From Ferruginibacter sp. (GTDB taxonomy: Bacteria > Bacteroidota > Bacteroidia > Chitinophagales > Chitinophagaceae), in assembly GCF_028288465.1 (NCBI RefSeq), contig NZ_JAQBNR010000053.1, forward strand, positions 1-64,000: a stretch of 64,000 bases of DNA. The letters are read 5' to 3'. The translations under genes and the position numbers were made by a program. Shown piece after piece: positions 51,225 through 60,751 of this stretch (positions are counted from its first letter, which is position 1; each line of letters opens with the position of its first letter). The notes under the pieces are model-generated. The model worked only from the letters and a program-made list of their open reading frames with translations, ran no database searches and had not been told where the DNA came from.

Positions 51225-51535
51225 TATATGTGATTTATGAAGTGGTAAAACAACCTAATCAAATAATGCGCCGGTAAATATTTCCACACAATTCAATTGG
51301 GGCATTATTTAAAAAAAGCATCAAAATAGCTACTACGCGCTGGCATTTCATGTCAATTCTACTTAAAAACAGAAGCTTACATTACTTAAGATTTAAACAT
51401 GATTTCCAGCAAATACTTGATGAAAACGAAAAAGGGAAACATTTGTTTCCCTTTTTCAATTTATTTAATTTTTCTTTTTCAACTCCTGTACCCAAGAGGT
51501 ACCGATATTGGCTTACCCTTCATTTGCAATTTCAC
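51225..51535. other. Spacer between infC and the DUF4114-like gene
   Basis: This 311-bp stretch holds the infC terminator (51428-51457) and otherwise AT-rich sequence. I see no ORF worth calling and no consensus promoter for the downstream lipoprotein gene. Confidence 0.5.
51428..51457 (-). terminator. Terminator after infC
   Basis: A perfect 13-bp stem GAAAAAGGGAAAC/GTTTCCCTTTTTC (51428-51440 with 51445-51457) and a 4-nt loop. It separates infC from the downstream lipoprotein and ribosomal genes. Confidence 0.85.
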
Positions 51536-52117
51536 TTAATTCTTCGCCTTTTTTTGACTCTTAGGGGCAAACATAACCAACATTCGCTTACCTTCCATTT
51601 TAGGCATGCCTTCGAGCGCTCCTACATCCTTCAAACGGTCAGCGAACTTTAATAACAATAATTCTCCTCTTTCCTTAAACATTATGGCACGGCCTTTAAA
51701 CTGAACGTGCGCCTTTACTTTATTGCCATCCTGCAAAAATTTTTCTGCATGTTTGCATTTGAATTCAAAATCGTGATCATCTGTATTGGGCGTAAAACGA
51801 ACTTCTTTAACCTCACTGGTTTTTGATTTCGCTTTCATTTCCTTCTTCTTCTTCTTTTCATCGTACAAAAATTTATTGTAATCGATGATTTTACATACCG
51901 GTGGGGTTGCACCCGGAGAAATTTCTACCAAATCCAACTGCTGATCCTGCGCCATTTTTTGTGCATCGGCAAAGGAATAAATGCCTGGCTCAATATTTTC
52001 GCCTACCAGCCGTACTTCCGGTACCCTGATCATGTGATTTGTACGATGTTCCTGTTGTTGTTCTTTTTTAAAACGGGGGTTAAATGCGCCGCGGGGGGCT
52101 CTTGGTGGAAATGCCAT
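51536..52117 (-). CDS. infC: Translation initiation factor IF-3
   Basis: The 193-residue protein has the N-domain (IRVPEVRLVGENIEPGIYSF) and the C-domain (EVRFTPNTDDHDFEFKCKHA ... HVQFKGRAI). It binds 30S, keeps subunits apart and checks the initiator tRNA. It uses a plain ATG start rather than the rare AUU of enterobacteria. It lies 67 bp downstream of thrS. Confidence 0.97.
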   Translation of the reverse strand: MAFPPRAPRGAFNPRFKKEQQQEHRTNHMIRVPEVRLVGENIEPGIYSFADAQKMAQDQQLDLVEISPGATPPVCKIIDYNKFLYDEKKKKKEMKAKSKTSEVKEVRFTPNTDDHDFEFKCKHAEKFLQDGNKVKAHVQFKGRAIMFKERGELLLLKFADRLKDVGALEGMPKMEGKRMLVMFAPKSQKKAKN

Positions 52118-52184
52118 TAATTGATTTTATATTTAAAATATGGGGCAAGCAGCCCTTGTTTTGATTTAAAGTTAATAATATTTT

Positions 52185-54125
52185 CTATTCAAACGCTCTT
52201 TTACTTTTTACTTCTTCGTTAACAGCAGCAATGAATTCATCTATTGTCAGCACCCCTGTGTCTCCTTTGCCTTGTCTGCGGGTAGCTACTTTATTCTCAT
52301 TCATCTCCTTCTCTCCTATTACTAACATCAAAGGAATTTTAGCCAGTTCGGTATCACGTATTTTCTTGCCAATTTTTTCGTTTCTGTCATCTATCTCTGC
52401 ACGAATATCAGCATTTTTCAATTGCTGTGCCACATTTTCTGTATAAGGCAAAAATTTGTCACTGATAGGCAACAGTTTTACCTGGGTGGGCGCCAGCCAT
52501 AAAGGAAACTTACCGGCACAATGCTCAATCAACACTGCAATAAAACGTTCCATACTTCCGAATGGTGCCCTGTGAATCATAACTGGCCTGTGTTTGGCGT
52601 TATCTTCACCGATATAGGTAAGGTCAAAACGCTCCGGCAAATTATAATCTACCTGAATGGTGCCCAGCTGCCATTTACGGCCAATGGCATCTCTTACCAT
52701 GAAATCTAACTTAGGGCCATAAAATGCCGCTTCGTCATATTCAATGACAGTGTTTAATCCTTTTTCGGCAGATGCTTCAATGATGGCTTGTTCTGCCAAC
52801 TCCCAGTTTTCATCGGAACCTATGTATTTCGCCCGGTCGGTTTTATGCCTTAACGAAATCTGTGCGGTATAGTTTGTAAAACTCAGCGAGTTAAAAACAT
52901 ACAATACCAGGTCGATCACTTTTTTAAATTCATCTTTTACCTGATTGGGCATACAAAACAAATGCGCATCATCCTGAGTAAAACCACGCACCCTGGTAAG
53001 CCCGTGTAATTCTCCATGTTGCTCGTAACGGTAAACTGTTCCAAATTCGGCCAGGCGTAAAGGCAGGTCTTTATAACTGCGGGGTGACGTTTTATAGATC
53101 TCGCAATGGTGCGGACAGTTCATCGGTTTTAAGAAGAACTCCTCACCTTCCTGCGGGGTTTTAATTGGCTGAAAACTATCCTTTCCATATTTTTCATAGT
53201 GACCGGAAGTGACATATAAATTTTTGTGACCGATGTGCGGTGTTATTACCGGAAGGTAGCCAGTATCCATCTGCGCTTTTTGCAAGAACTGTTGCAGTCT
53301 TTCTCTTAACATAGCACCTTTGGGTAACCACAAAGGCAATCCCATGCCCACTTTTTCTGAAAAAGCAAACAGCTCAAGCTCTTTACCCAGCTTCCTGTGA
53401 TCTCTTTTCTTTGCTTCTTCTAACAAAACCAAATACTCATCCAGTTCTTTTGCAGAAGGAAATGTAACCCCGTAAATGCGGGTAAGCATTTTATTTTTTT
53501 CATCGCCTTTCCAGTATGCGCCTGCAATGTTGGTAAGCTTTATTCCTTTTATAAAACCGGTGTTGGGAATATGTGGTCCACGGCATAAATCGGTGAATTT
53601 GCCCTGGGTATATAGTGTAATTCCTCCGTCCTGTAAATTGCTCAGCAGATCCAGTTTATATTCATCTCCTTTTTCAGTAAATAGTTGTACAGCGTCGGCT
53701 TTGGAAATTTCTTTGCGTAAAAAAGGATTGGCCTGTTTTGCCAGTTCCGCCATCTTTACCTCCAGCCTGCGAAGATCTTCTTCGCCAATCGAATTATCTC
53801 CCGGATCTATGTCATAATAAAAACCAGTTTCAAGCGGGGGCCCTACCCAAAACTTTACGCCGGGAAATAAGGATTCAATCGCCTCTGCCATCAGGTGAGC
53901 GGAAGAATGCCAGAATGTTGATTTGCCATTTAAGTCATTCCATGTCAATAATTGCAGCGTTGCATCTTCTGTAATAGGTCTTTCAGCATCCCACACCTGC
54001 CCGTTAACACTTGCTGCCAACACTTTACGGGCCAGCCCTTCACTGATTGACTTTGCAACTTCCATCGCAGAAACCGCCGCTTCATATTCCTTTACCGCCC
54101 CATCTGGTAATGTAATCTTTATCAT
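52185..54125 (-). CDS. thrS: Threonyl-tRNA synthetase
   Basis: This 646-residue class II synthetase charges tRNA-Thr. It has an N-terminal TGS domain, the editing domain ([19 protein letters not shown] and [17 protein letters not shown]), the catalytic core ([43 protein letters not shown]) and a C-terminal anticodon-binding domain. The length is standard. A TAAATTTG -7 box lies 31 bp upstream. Confidence 0.98.
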   Translation of the reverse strand: MIKITLPDGAVKEYEAAVSAMEVAKSISEGLARKVLAASVNGQVWDAERPITEDATLQLLTWNDLNGKSTFWHSSAHLMAEAIESLFPGVKFWVGPPLETGFYYDIDPGDNSIGEEDLRRLEVKMAELAKQANPFLRKEISKADAVQLFTEKGDEYKLDLLSNLQDGGITLYTQGKFTDLCRGPHIPNTGFIKGIKLTNIAGAYWKGDEKNKMLTRIYGVTFPSAKELDEYLVLLEEAKKRDHRKLGKELELFAFSEKVGMGLPLWLPKGAMLRERLQQFLQKAQMDTGYLPVITPHIGHKNLYVTSGHYEKYGKDSFQPIKTPQEGEEFFLKPMNCPHHCEIYKTSPRSYKDLPLRLAEFGTVYRYEQHGELHGLTRVRGFTQDDAHLFCMPNQVKDEFKKVIDLVLYVFNSLSFTNYTAQISLRHKTDRAKYIGSDENWELAEQAIIEASAEKGLNTVIEYDEAAFYGPKLDFMVRDAIGRKWQLGTIQVDYNLPERFDLTYIGEDNAKHRPVMIHRAPFGSMERFIAVLIEHCAGKFPLWLAPTQVKLLPISDKFLPYTENVAQQLKNADIRAEIDDRNEKIGKKIRDTELAKIPLMLVIGEKEMNENKVATRRQGKGDTGVLTIDEFIAAVNEEVKSKRAFE

Positions 54126-54155
54126 ATTGTAATAGCTTCCTTATTTTTAAGTTTG

Positions 54156-54163
54156 CAAATTTA
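54156..54163 (-). promoter_or_regulatory. thrS -7 box
   Basis: TAAATTTG on the minus strand, 31 bp upstream of thrS. The -33 region is not consensus. Confidence 0.5.
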
Positions 54164-54290
54164 ACGAAACTATTAGGTATAGAAGAAGTTATCTAAAATA
54201 TCTTTGTATTGTTTAAATATGCCGTACCCGTTGTGAACCACCCCTCTAATTTTTACAAATTGTATTAAGGTTGAAAAAATAATTTTACGG

Positions 54291-55388
54291 ATGAAAAAAA
54301 TTTTAGGCGTTGCTGCATTGTTGTTTTTAATAAGCGTAACAGGATTTGCTCAAAAATTAAACGGTCAATGGCGTGGCTTTTTTAACAGCAAAGGAGATAT
54401 TGTTTTAACCGGCGGCGACAATACAGAATATGTGCTTGAGCTGGAGGTTAACGGCACCGAGGTTACCGGTTTTTCGTATACTTATTTCCAGGATAGAAAA
54501 TATTACGTGATTTGTTCACTGGCAGGCAATTACTACAAAAGCACCAAAAGTCTACGGGTTACTGAAACAGCCAAAGTAAAAGGATCAACCCCACTTGGCT
54601 GGAGCGATTGTTTGCAGACGCATATTTTAACTTACGATAAACAAGATGGCGAAGAAGAACTTAAAGGATCGTGGAGAACAGCGCCGGGGCAATTGGGAGA
54701 ATGTGGAACAGGTACAACAACGCTTACCAGAAGAACGCTTAGTAAAAACCTGGCATCCTTTAACAAGCCGGTAAAACCAACTCCTTTTTCCAGTCCAAAA
54801 CCAACCACAAAAATTCCTGATTTATCAGATAAAAATAAGAAGACTGCCGCTCCACCTCCGGTAGCCAAAACGAAACCAGCGCAGCAACCGGCCAAAACAA
54901 CCCGGCCGCCATTGACCAGCAGGGAAGTGGCGATAAAACCTGCCCCATTGGTAAAAACAACCCCGGAAAAAATTGCTCCGGAAGTAAAAAAACAAACACC
55001 CGTAATTCCGCCGATTGCTGATCCAAATTTTGAGAAAAGAAGCGCCGACGTTTTAAAAACAATAGAAATCGGAAGCAATAATTTTAAGGTAGATCTTTAT
55101 GATAATGGCTCGGTTGATGGAGATAGTGTATCACTCTTCTACAACGGTAAACTGATTTTATCTCATAAAATGCTGAGCGAAAAACCTATCACGTTAACCC
55201 TGGATGCTACAACAGATTATTCCATTAATGAGCTGACGATGTATGCAGATAACCTGGGCTCTATTCCACCCAATACGGCGCTGATGGTGATTACCGATGG
55301 AGACAAGCGGTATGAAGTGCGCATTTCCTCGGACCTGAAAAAAAGTGGTACGATTCGTTTTGTGCATAAGACCAAAACGGATCAGTAA
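54291..55388 (+). CDS. Secreted protein with Pro/Lys-rich linker, unknown function
   Basis: The 365-residue protein has a signal peptide (1-20, cleavage near GFAQ). An N-terminal beta domain (21-150; LNGQWRGFFNSKGDIVLTGG) comes first, then a long Pro/Lys/Thr linker (~155-250). A C-terminal beta domain (~255-365; NNFKVDLYDNGSVDGDSVSL) completes it. It is probably periplasmic or surface-linked. It converges with the TonB receptor gene with only 3 bp between stops. Confidence 0.72.
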   Translation: MKKILGVAALLFLISVTGFAQKLNGQWRGFFNSKGDIVLTGGDNTEYVLELEVNGTEVTGFSYTYFQDRKYYVICSLAGNYYKSTKSLRVTETAKVKGSTPLGWSDCLQTHILTYDKQDGEEELKGSWRTAPGQLGECGTGTTTLTRRTLSKNLASFNKPVKPTPFSSPKPTTKIPDLSDKNKKTAAPPPVAKTKPAQQPAKTTRPPLTSREVAIKPAPLVKTTPEKIAPEVKKQTPVIPPIADPNFEKRSADVLKTIEIGSNNFKVDLYDNGSVDGDSVSLFYNGKLILSHKMLSEKPITLTLDATTDYSINELTMYADNLGSIPPNTALMVITDGDKRYEVRISSDLKKSGTIRFVHKTKTDQ

Positions 55389-55391
55389 TTA

Positions 55392-57746
55392 TTAAAATTT
55401 GAAGTTCCAGGTAACAGCCGGTATAATTGGGAACAGGCTAACCTGTTTTCCCTGCACTTTCAGCGTGCCGTCATAAGCACTTCCTGATTGATCAAAATAA
55501 ATAAAGTAGGGATTTTTTCTACTGTACACGTTGTAAATGCTGAATACCCATTCAGAATGCCAGGTACGTTTCTCATTCTTTTTAGGAGAATAGATCGCTG
55601 CAAAATCAAGGCGGTGATAAGCAGGTAAACGATATTCATTAATGCGGCTGTATTCTTGCGTAAGAATACCATTTACAAGATAAAAACGTTGCGGCAATGT
55701 GGTGGCATTACCACTTCCATAAACAAAAGTTGATGATAGTTTCCAGCGTTTATTCAACTCATATAAAGCCACTACACTCAGGTCATTTCTTCTGTCGTAT
55801 TTGGCCGGATATTTTTCACCAAAATTAAGCCCCGGAAATTTACGCCATGTATAACTCAACGTATATCCAATCCAGCCCGTAAGCCTCCCCTTGGTTTTAT
55901 TGATAAAAAATTCGCTTCCATAACTCCAGCCCTTGCCGAACGTAAAGAAATTCTCGGTGTCTTCCAGCGTGTTGGGTGTATAGCCTTCCTGGTATTCAAT
56001 CTGGTTTTCCATACTCTTGTAATACAGTTCTACAGAAGTTTCAAAAGTATTATTATTGAAATTTTTGAACAGGCCCGCGGCATATAACCAGCTGATTTGT
56101 GGTTTTACTTTATAGGTACTCGGCACCCATAAATCTGTAGGCAAGGTACTGCCGGAGTTACTTACAAGGTGGATGTACTGCAGGTTTCGGGTAACAGATG
56201 CTTTTAAAGATGTTTCATCGTTCAGCGCATACCGCATGGTTAGTCTTGGCTCCAGTCCGCCGTATGTCTTTACAGGTTTTCGGGAGCCATATTTTGTACT
56301 ATCGGTTCTGTTGCCATTGGCATCGGTTGTATAAATATTATATGGACCAACCTGCTGAAACAAGCTGTAACGAAGGCCTGCATTGATTTTAATTTTATCG
56401 CTCAGGTCCCAGTCATCCTGCAAATACAACGCTGCCTCGTGTGCAAATTTTGTTTGTGGATTTTGTGGTTTAAAAATAACACTGTCCTGTGTTCCGCTTA
56501 CTACCGACGGCGTAAATTTATGGTAGGTATACAATCCGCCAAATTTGATTTTATGCCCGGTAAAAGGATACAGATCAAAATCCTGCTTTAAACTAACATC
56601 CCTGATACCGGAAGCCAGTTTAACATCAAAATTATTTTGAGCAGCCTGGAAGGAGAAATTATAATTATTAAATACTACCGAAGTATTGCCGAACAAACGC
56701 TTATTAAAAACATGGTTATACCGCAGGGTGCCAGTGGCATTTCCCCATGGAATTTTTACATCCAAACTTCTTTTTCCATTTACAAAATCAAACACATCCC
56801 TTCCGAAATACCCGCTGATATACAACCGGTCCTTTTCAGAAAATTTATAATTCATTTTTGCATTCAGGTCATAAAAATAATAACCCGAACCATAAAACTG
56901 GCTCGTCTTTTTAATAAATGGTTTAGTGAGCGCATCAATATAAGTACGTCTTGCTGAAATAATAAAAGATGCCTTGTTTTTTTTAATGGGTCCCTGGATA
57001 GAAATGCGGGATGCAATTAACCCTATCCCCCCCTCAACCTGGAGCTTTTTGTCATTGCCTTCCTTCATGGAAATATCCAGCACGCTTGACAAGCGGCCAC
57101 CATATTGCGCCGGCATGCCCCCTTTTATTAAGGAAACATTTTTTATAGCATCTGAATTAAAAATAGAGAAAAATCCAAAGAGATGACCTGTGTTGTAAAC
57201 AATGGCATCATCCAGCATGATCAGGTTTTGATCGGGACCGCCACCACGAACATAAATACCAGCACTGCCTTCGCCGGCATTTCGGACGCCGGGCAAAAGT
57301 TGAACGGTTTTTATCAGGTCTACTTCCCCCAGGAATGCCGGTATCGCCTTAATTTGTTCAATGGGCAGTACAAATTTTCCCATCTGGGCTGTCTTGACAT
57401 TGGCGTCTGTTTTTTTAGACATAATCACCACCTCCTGTAAAGCTGACCTTGTGATAAGGTCAAAGTTTATTTGCTGGTCGGCGTTTAATTTTATGCTTGC
57501 AATTTTTGGCTGGTAACCGGCATAAGAGCAAATCAGTTCATAATCTCCTTCCAGTAAAGTAATAGAGTAAAAACCGTATTGATTGCTGGTGATGCCTTTG
57601 GAATTTCCCTTAACTGTAATGGTAGCGCCAATGAGCGTTTCGCCATTCTGAACATCTTTGGCGTAGCCACTGATGGTGTATTTTTTTTGTGCGGCACAAA
57701 CCTGGGAAATCAGTATCGAAAAAAACAAGCAGATATATATTTTCAT
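55392..57746 (-). CDS. TonB-dependent receptor
   Basis: The 784-residue outer-membrane receptor has a signal peptide, a carboxypeptidase-regulatory-like domain (~20-105), a plug domain (GIYVRGGGPDQNLIMLDDAI and GGMPAQYGGRLSSVLDIS) and a 22-strand-type barrel. The TonB box is not obvious. There is no SusD homologue beside it. The adjacent DUF3347 gene hints at a metal-related role, but this is weak inference. Confidence 0.9.
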   Translation of the reverse strand: MKIYICLFFSILISQVCAAQKKYTISGYAKDVQNGETLIGATITVKGNSKGITSNQYGFYSITLLEGDYELICSYAGYQPKIASIKLNADQQINFDLITRSALQEVVIMSKKTDANVKTAQMGKFVLPIEQIKAIPAFLGEVDLIKTVQLLPGVRNAGEGSAGIYVRGGGPDQNLIMLDDAIVYNTGHLFGFFSIFNSDAIKNVSLIKGGMPAQYGGRLSSVLDISMKEGNDKKLQVEGGIGLIASRISIQGPIKKNKASFIISARRTYIDALTKPFIKKTSQFYGSGYYFYDLNAKMNYKFSEKDRLYISGYFGRDVFDFVNGKRSLDVKIPWGNATGTLRYNHVFNKRLFGNTSVVFNNYNFSFQAAQNNFDVKLASGIRDVSLKQDFDLYPFTGHKIKFGGLYTYHKFTPSVVSGTQDSVIFKPQNPQTKFAHEAALYLQDDWDLSDKIKINAGLRYSLFQQVGPYNIYTTDANGNRTDSTKYGSRKPVKTYGGLEPRLTMRYALNDETSLKASVTRNLQYIHLVSNSGSTLPTDLWVPSTYKVKPQISWLYAAGLFKNFNNNTFETSVELYYKSMENQIEYQEGYTPNTLEDTENFFTFGKGWSYGSEFFINKTKGRLTGWIGYTLSYTWRKFPGLNFGEKYPAKYDRRNDLSVVALYELNKRWKLSSTFVYGSGNATTLPQRFYLVNGILTQEYSRINEYRLPAYHRLDFAAIYSPKKNEKRTWHSEWVFSIYNVYSRKNPYFIYFDQSGSAYDGTLKVQGKQVSLFPIIPAVTWNFKF

Positions 57747-57815
57747 TTTGGTACTTACAGTTGACGCTTATTTTTGATATTGATACGTTGTTGATTATTG
57801 CGGGCGTGCCACTGG

Positions 57816-58424
57816 TTATTGCGCCAAGATGCTGTCCTTCACTTCACCGCAATGGAGCATGGTAGCCTTATACTCGGGATTTTTTTTACCTAAATATGGA
57901 TTGATGATTTCTGCCGTGTTGCTTATCCAGTTAGCTTCTTTTCCTTCACCAAATGCCATCGGGCAATTTTGCCAGTACAAAGTCTTCCCTTCATAGTGAA
58001 TTGTTTTTAGCAAGGGATAGATGCTTTCACTTACCATCCTGAAATCCTGGCGCATTTCAGTCAGGTTGGGTTGCTTTAAAAGGCTTTCCGCGTTGGCTTT
58101 GATATCATTCAGCTGCATCGCCGCGCTTTCTGCAATTCCTGCGGTATCTTTTTTCAGTTCATCCAGTTTCAGGCTATCGCTAACAAGTAAAAACTTTTGC
58201 GCTGCCACTTTAGCCTGTACTGAATCAGCCTCAACAAATGCAGCTTTTAAATCGAGATACGCTGTCATCATCGTGTCAATACTCCTGTTGAATTCGGGAG
58301 AATGTTTCATCACTTTTAATGGTGCACTTTTGGCTGCATCTACTGTTTCAACCGGCTTGAATTTAAACCAATAGATACTGAAAGCCAATACCAAAATCAC
58401 CAATATCCATATTACTTTTTTCAT
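57816..58424 (-). CDS. DUF3347 domain-containing membrane-anchored protein
   Basis: The start at 58422-58424 gives 202 residues with an N-terminal anchor (MKKVIWILVILVLAFSIYWF). The DUF3347 helical domain ends in YWQNCPMAFGEGKEANWIS and MLHCGEVKDSI. DUF3347 often accompanies Bacteroidota copper/silver efflux genes, and the Cys/Met-rich CPMAFGEG motif could bind metal. No CusABC genes are in the window. It lies 69 bp upstream of the TonB receptor gene on the same strand. Confidence 0.82.
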   Translation of the reverse strand: MKKVIWILVILVLAFSIYWFKFKPVETVDAAKSAPLKVMKHSPEFNRSIDTMMTAYLDLKAAFVEADSVQAKVAAQKFLLVSDSLKLDELKKDTAGIAESAAMQLNDIKANAESLLKQPNLTEMRQDFRMVSESIYPLLKTIHYEGKTLYWQNCPMAFGEGKEANWISNTAEIINPYLGKKNPEYKATMLHCGEVKDSILAQ

Positions 58425-58438
58425 GCAAAAACTTTTTA

Positions 58439-58495
58439 CAAAGCTAAGGCATAACATCAAATTCATTAAATAGTTTGCCGATTGAATTACTTTTG
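58439..58495. promoter_or_regulatory. Divergent promoters for the DUF3347 and ABC-F genes
   Basis: TAGCTTTG on the minus strand (58439-58446) points at the DUF3347 gene. TACTTTTG on the plus strand (58488-58495) points at the ABC-F gene. Both fit TAnnTTTG; neither has a clear -33 TTTG. Confidence 0.55.
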
Positions 58496-58537
58496 CAGCC
58501 AAACAGGTATTTCAACCATTAATTTTTATATACAATT

Positions 58538-60529
58538 ATGCTTTTAGGATTACAAAATGTGACGTTTGAATTTGGTGCCCGAACGATAGTGGAAGATGCC
58601 ACCTGGCATATACAACCCAATGAACGCATTGCGCTGATTGGCTATAATGGAACAGGTAAATCTACCCTGCTAAAAGTGCTTACACGACAATACCTGCCGA
58701 GTAAAGGAACTGTTGAACAAGGCCGGGAAACAACCATTGGCTTTTTACACCAGGACCTGCTGAGCTTTGATACGGATGATTCAATACTTGAAGTTGCCAT
58801 GGGTGCATTTGAAAGAGTAAAAGAACTGGAAAAAGAAATTGAAGCCATTGGGCACGAGTTGGAAAGAACAGGCGATGAAGCACTGGCACATGATTATTCT
58901 GAAAAATTACATGAGCTTGAAGTACTGGGCGGTTATGACATTCACCATAAAACAGAAGAAATTTTACAGGGGCTGGGATTTAGCAATGAAAATTTACATA
59001 AGCCATATAAATTATTTAGTGGAGGATGGCGAATGAGGGTATTGCTGGCAAAAATGATCTTGATGGCGCCCGATGTTTTGTTGCTGGATGAGCCGACAAA
59101 TCACCTGGATTTACCAAGTATTGAATGGCTGGAAAAATATTTGATCCACTACCAGGGTGCTGTAGTAATGGTAAGCCATGACCGTTATTTTTTAGACAGG
59201 ATGGTAAACAAGGTGGTGGAATTATATCAGCAGAAATTACATTTTTATACAGGCAATTATTCTTATTACGAAACTGAAAAGGCCCTGCGTGTTGACATAC
59301 AGCAAAAGGCATATGAAAATCAGCAGGATTATATTCGCCAGAATGAGCGTTTTGTAGAACGCTTTAAAGCCAAAGCCAGCAAGGCCGCGGCAGCACAGAG
59401 TATTGTGAAACGTTTGGAAAAACTGGACAGAATAGAAAACGTGGAAATTGAGCGGCCAAACATGCGCATTAATTTCTCAATAGACAAGCAACCCGGCCGT
59501 GTATTGTGTACTTTAAAACATGTAACAAAGCAATTCGGCGACCTGGTAATTATGGAAGATACCGGTGCTGAAATTGATCGCGGTGATAAAATTGCACTGA
59601 TTGGTGCAAACGGAAAAGGTAAGTCAACGTTATTGCGGGTTATTGTAGGCAATGAAGAATTTACGGGCGAAAGGATCTGGGGTCATAACGTAGAAGAATC
59701 CTTTTACGCACAGCACCAGCTGGAAGCATTGAACATTGAAAACAGTGTGCTGGATGAAATGAAGGAAAGTCGCAGTGGCAAAACCGATCTTGAACTGAGA
59801 AGCCTGCTCGGATGTTTTTTGTTCAGCGGCGACGATGTAGATAAAAAGATTAAAGTACTGAGTGGAGGCGAAAAAGCAAGGGTGGCGTTAGCCAAAACCA
59901 TTGTGAGCAAAGCCAATTTTTTAATGCTGGATGAACCTACCAATCACCTGGATATACATTCAGTTGACTTGCTGATTGGCGCTTTAAATAATTATGAAGG
60001 AAGCCTTGTTTTTGTAAGTCATGACAGGCATTTTGTTAGTAAGATTGCCAACAAGATTTGGGAAATCGAAGATCATAAAATTGTAGAATTTAAAGGCAGT
60101 TATACAGAATGGGAAGATTGGAAAGAGAGAAGACTTGCTGCTGCAAAACTGGAAGAAAAAAATACTGCGGGCACTGTAAAAACGCCGGAACAAAAAAACA
60201 ATAAAGAGCAACCTGCAAAGAAGGAAACGGCCCCGGAAGTGGTACTACAGGTTACGCAACAACGTAGCCCTGTTGATAAGGAGCTGAAGAAGGAATACCA
60301 GAAGAATAAAACACGCTTTCAGCAAATAGAAGAAAAATTGGCGCAACTCAATCATCGTAAAGCTGCGCTGGAAACCACCATGGCCTCGCCTGACAGTTAT
60401 GGCAATAAAGAAAAGTTTCAAAAAACGGAAACTGAGTATAAAGCCGTTACTACTGAGCTTTCCAGCCTGAATAAAGAATACGAAACTGTGTTTGAAAAAG
60501 TGATGGAGCTGGAAGAAAAAATGGGGTGA
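58538..60529 (+). CDS. ABC-F family ATPase (ribosome-associated)
   Basis: The 663-residue soluble protein has two ABC ATPase domains: P-loops GYNGTGKSTLL and GANGKGKSTLL, signatures LFSGGWRMRV and LSGGEKARVALAK, and Walker B with DEPTNHLD in both. The P-site tRNA interaction linker lies between them (~240-310). A charged coiled-coil C-terminus (~540-663) resembles Uup/YheS types. There are no membrane segments. It probably acts on stalled ribosomes; specific antibiotic resistance cannot be inferred. Confidence 0.93.
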   Translation: MLLGLQNVTFEFGARTIVEDATWHIQPNERIALIGYNGTGKSTLLKVLTRQYLPSKGTVEQGRETTIGFLHQDLLSFDTDDSILEVAMGAFERVKELEKEIEAIGHELERTGDEALAHDYSEKLHELEVLGGYDIHHKTEEILQGLGFSNENLHKPYKLFSGGWRMRVLLAKMILMAPDVLLLDEPTNHLDLPSIEWLEKYLIHYQGAVVMVSHDRYFLDRMVNKVVELYQQKLHFYTGNYSYYETEKALRVDIQQKAYENQQDYIRQNERFVERFKAKASKAAAAQSIVKRLEKLDRIENVEIERPNMRINFSIDKQPGRVLCTLKHVTKQFGDLVIMEDTGAEIDRGDKIALIGANGKGKSTLLRVIVGNEEFTGERIWGHNVEESFYAQHQLEALNIENSVLDEMKESRSGKTDLELRSLLGCFLFSGDDVDKKIKVLSGGEKARVALAKTIVSKANFLMLDEPTNHLDIHSVDLLIGALNNYEGSLVFVSHDRHFVSKIANKIWEIEDHKIVEFKGSYTEWEDWKERRLAAAKLEEKNTAGTVKTPEQKNNKEQPAKKETAPEVVLQVTQQRSPVDKELKKEYQKNKTRFQQIEEKLAQLNHRKAALETTMASPDSYGNKEKFQKTETEYKAVTTELSSLNKEYETVFEKVMELEEKMG

Positions 60530-60698
60530 CTAAATTAAGCATGGATTAAACAATGCCAGCTGAATGCAGGCGGCCCTTAAACGCATGTAAAACTGCTTTA
60601 TGCGCATATACATAGCAGTTATGTTTTAACCGTGGTGTTAACTTTTATTTTCGGTGTTGATTTTTTTCTGAAACACAGGGTAAAAATAGATGAATACT

Positions 60699-60733
60699 AA
60701 AAATGCCTCACAATTTTGTGAGGCATTTTTTTG
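60699..60733. terminator. Bidirectional terminator
   Basis: A stem AAAATGCCTCACA/TGTGAGGCATTTT within 60699-60730, with A and T flanks, between the convergent ABC-F and OmpA genes. Confidence 0.9.
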
Positions 60734-60751
60734 TATTTAAGATTAATGCGA

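Noticed and set aside
54632-55078. Minus-strand ORF opposite the Pro/Lys-rich linker
   Set aside because: It is a shadow of low-complexity coding sequence and has no start context or homology.
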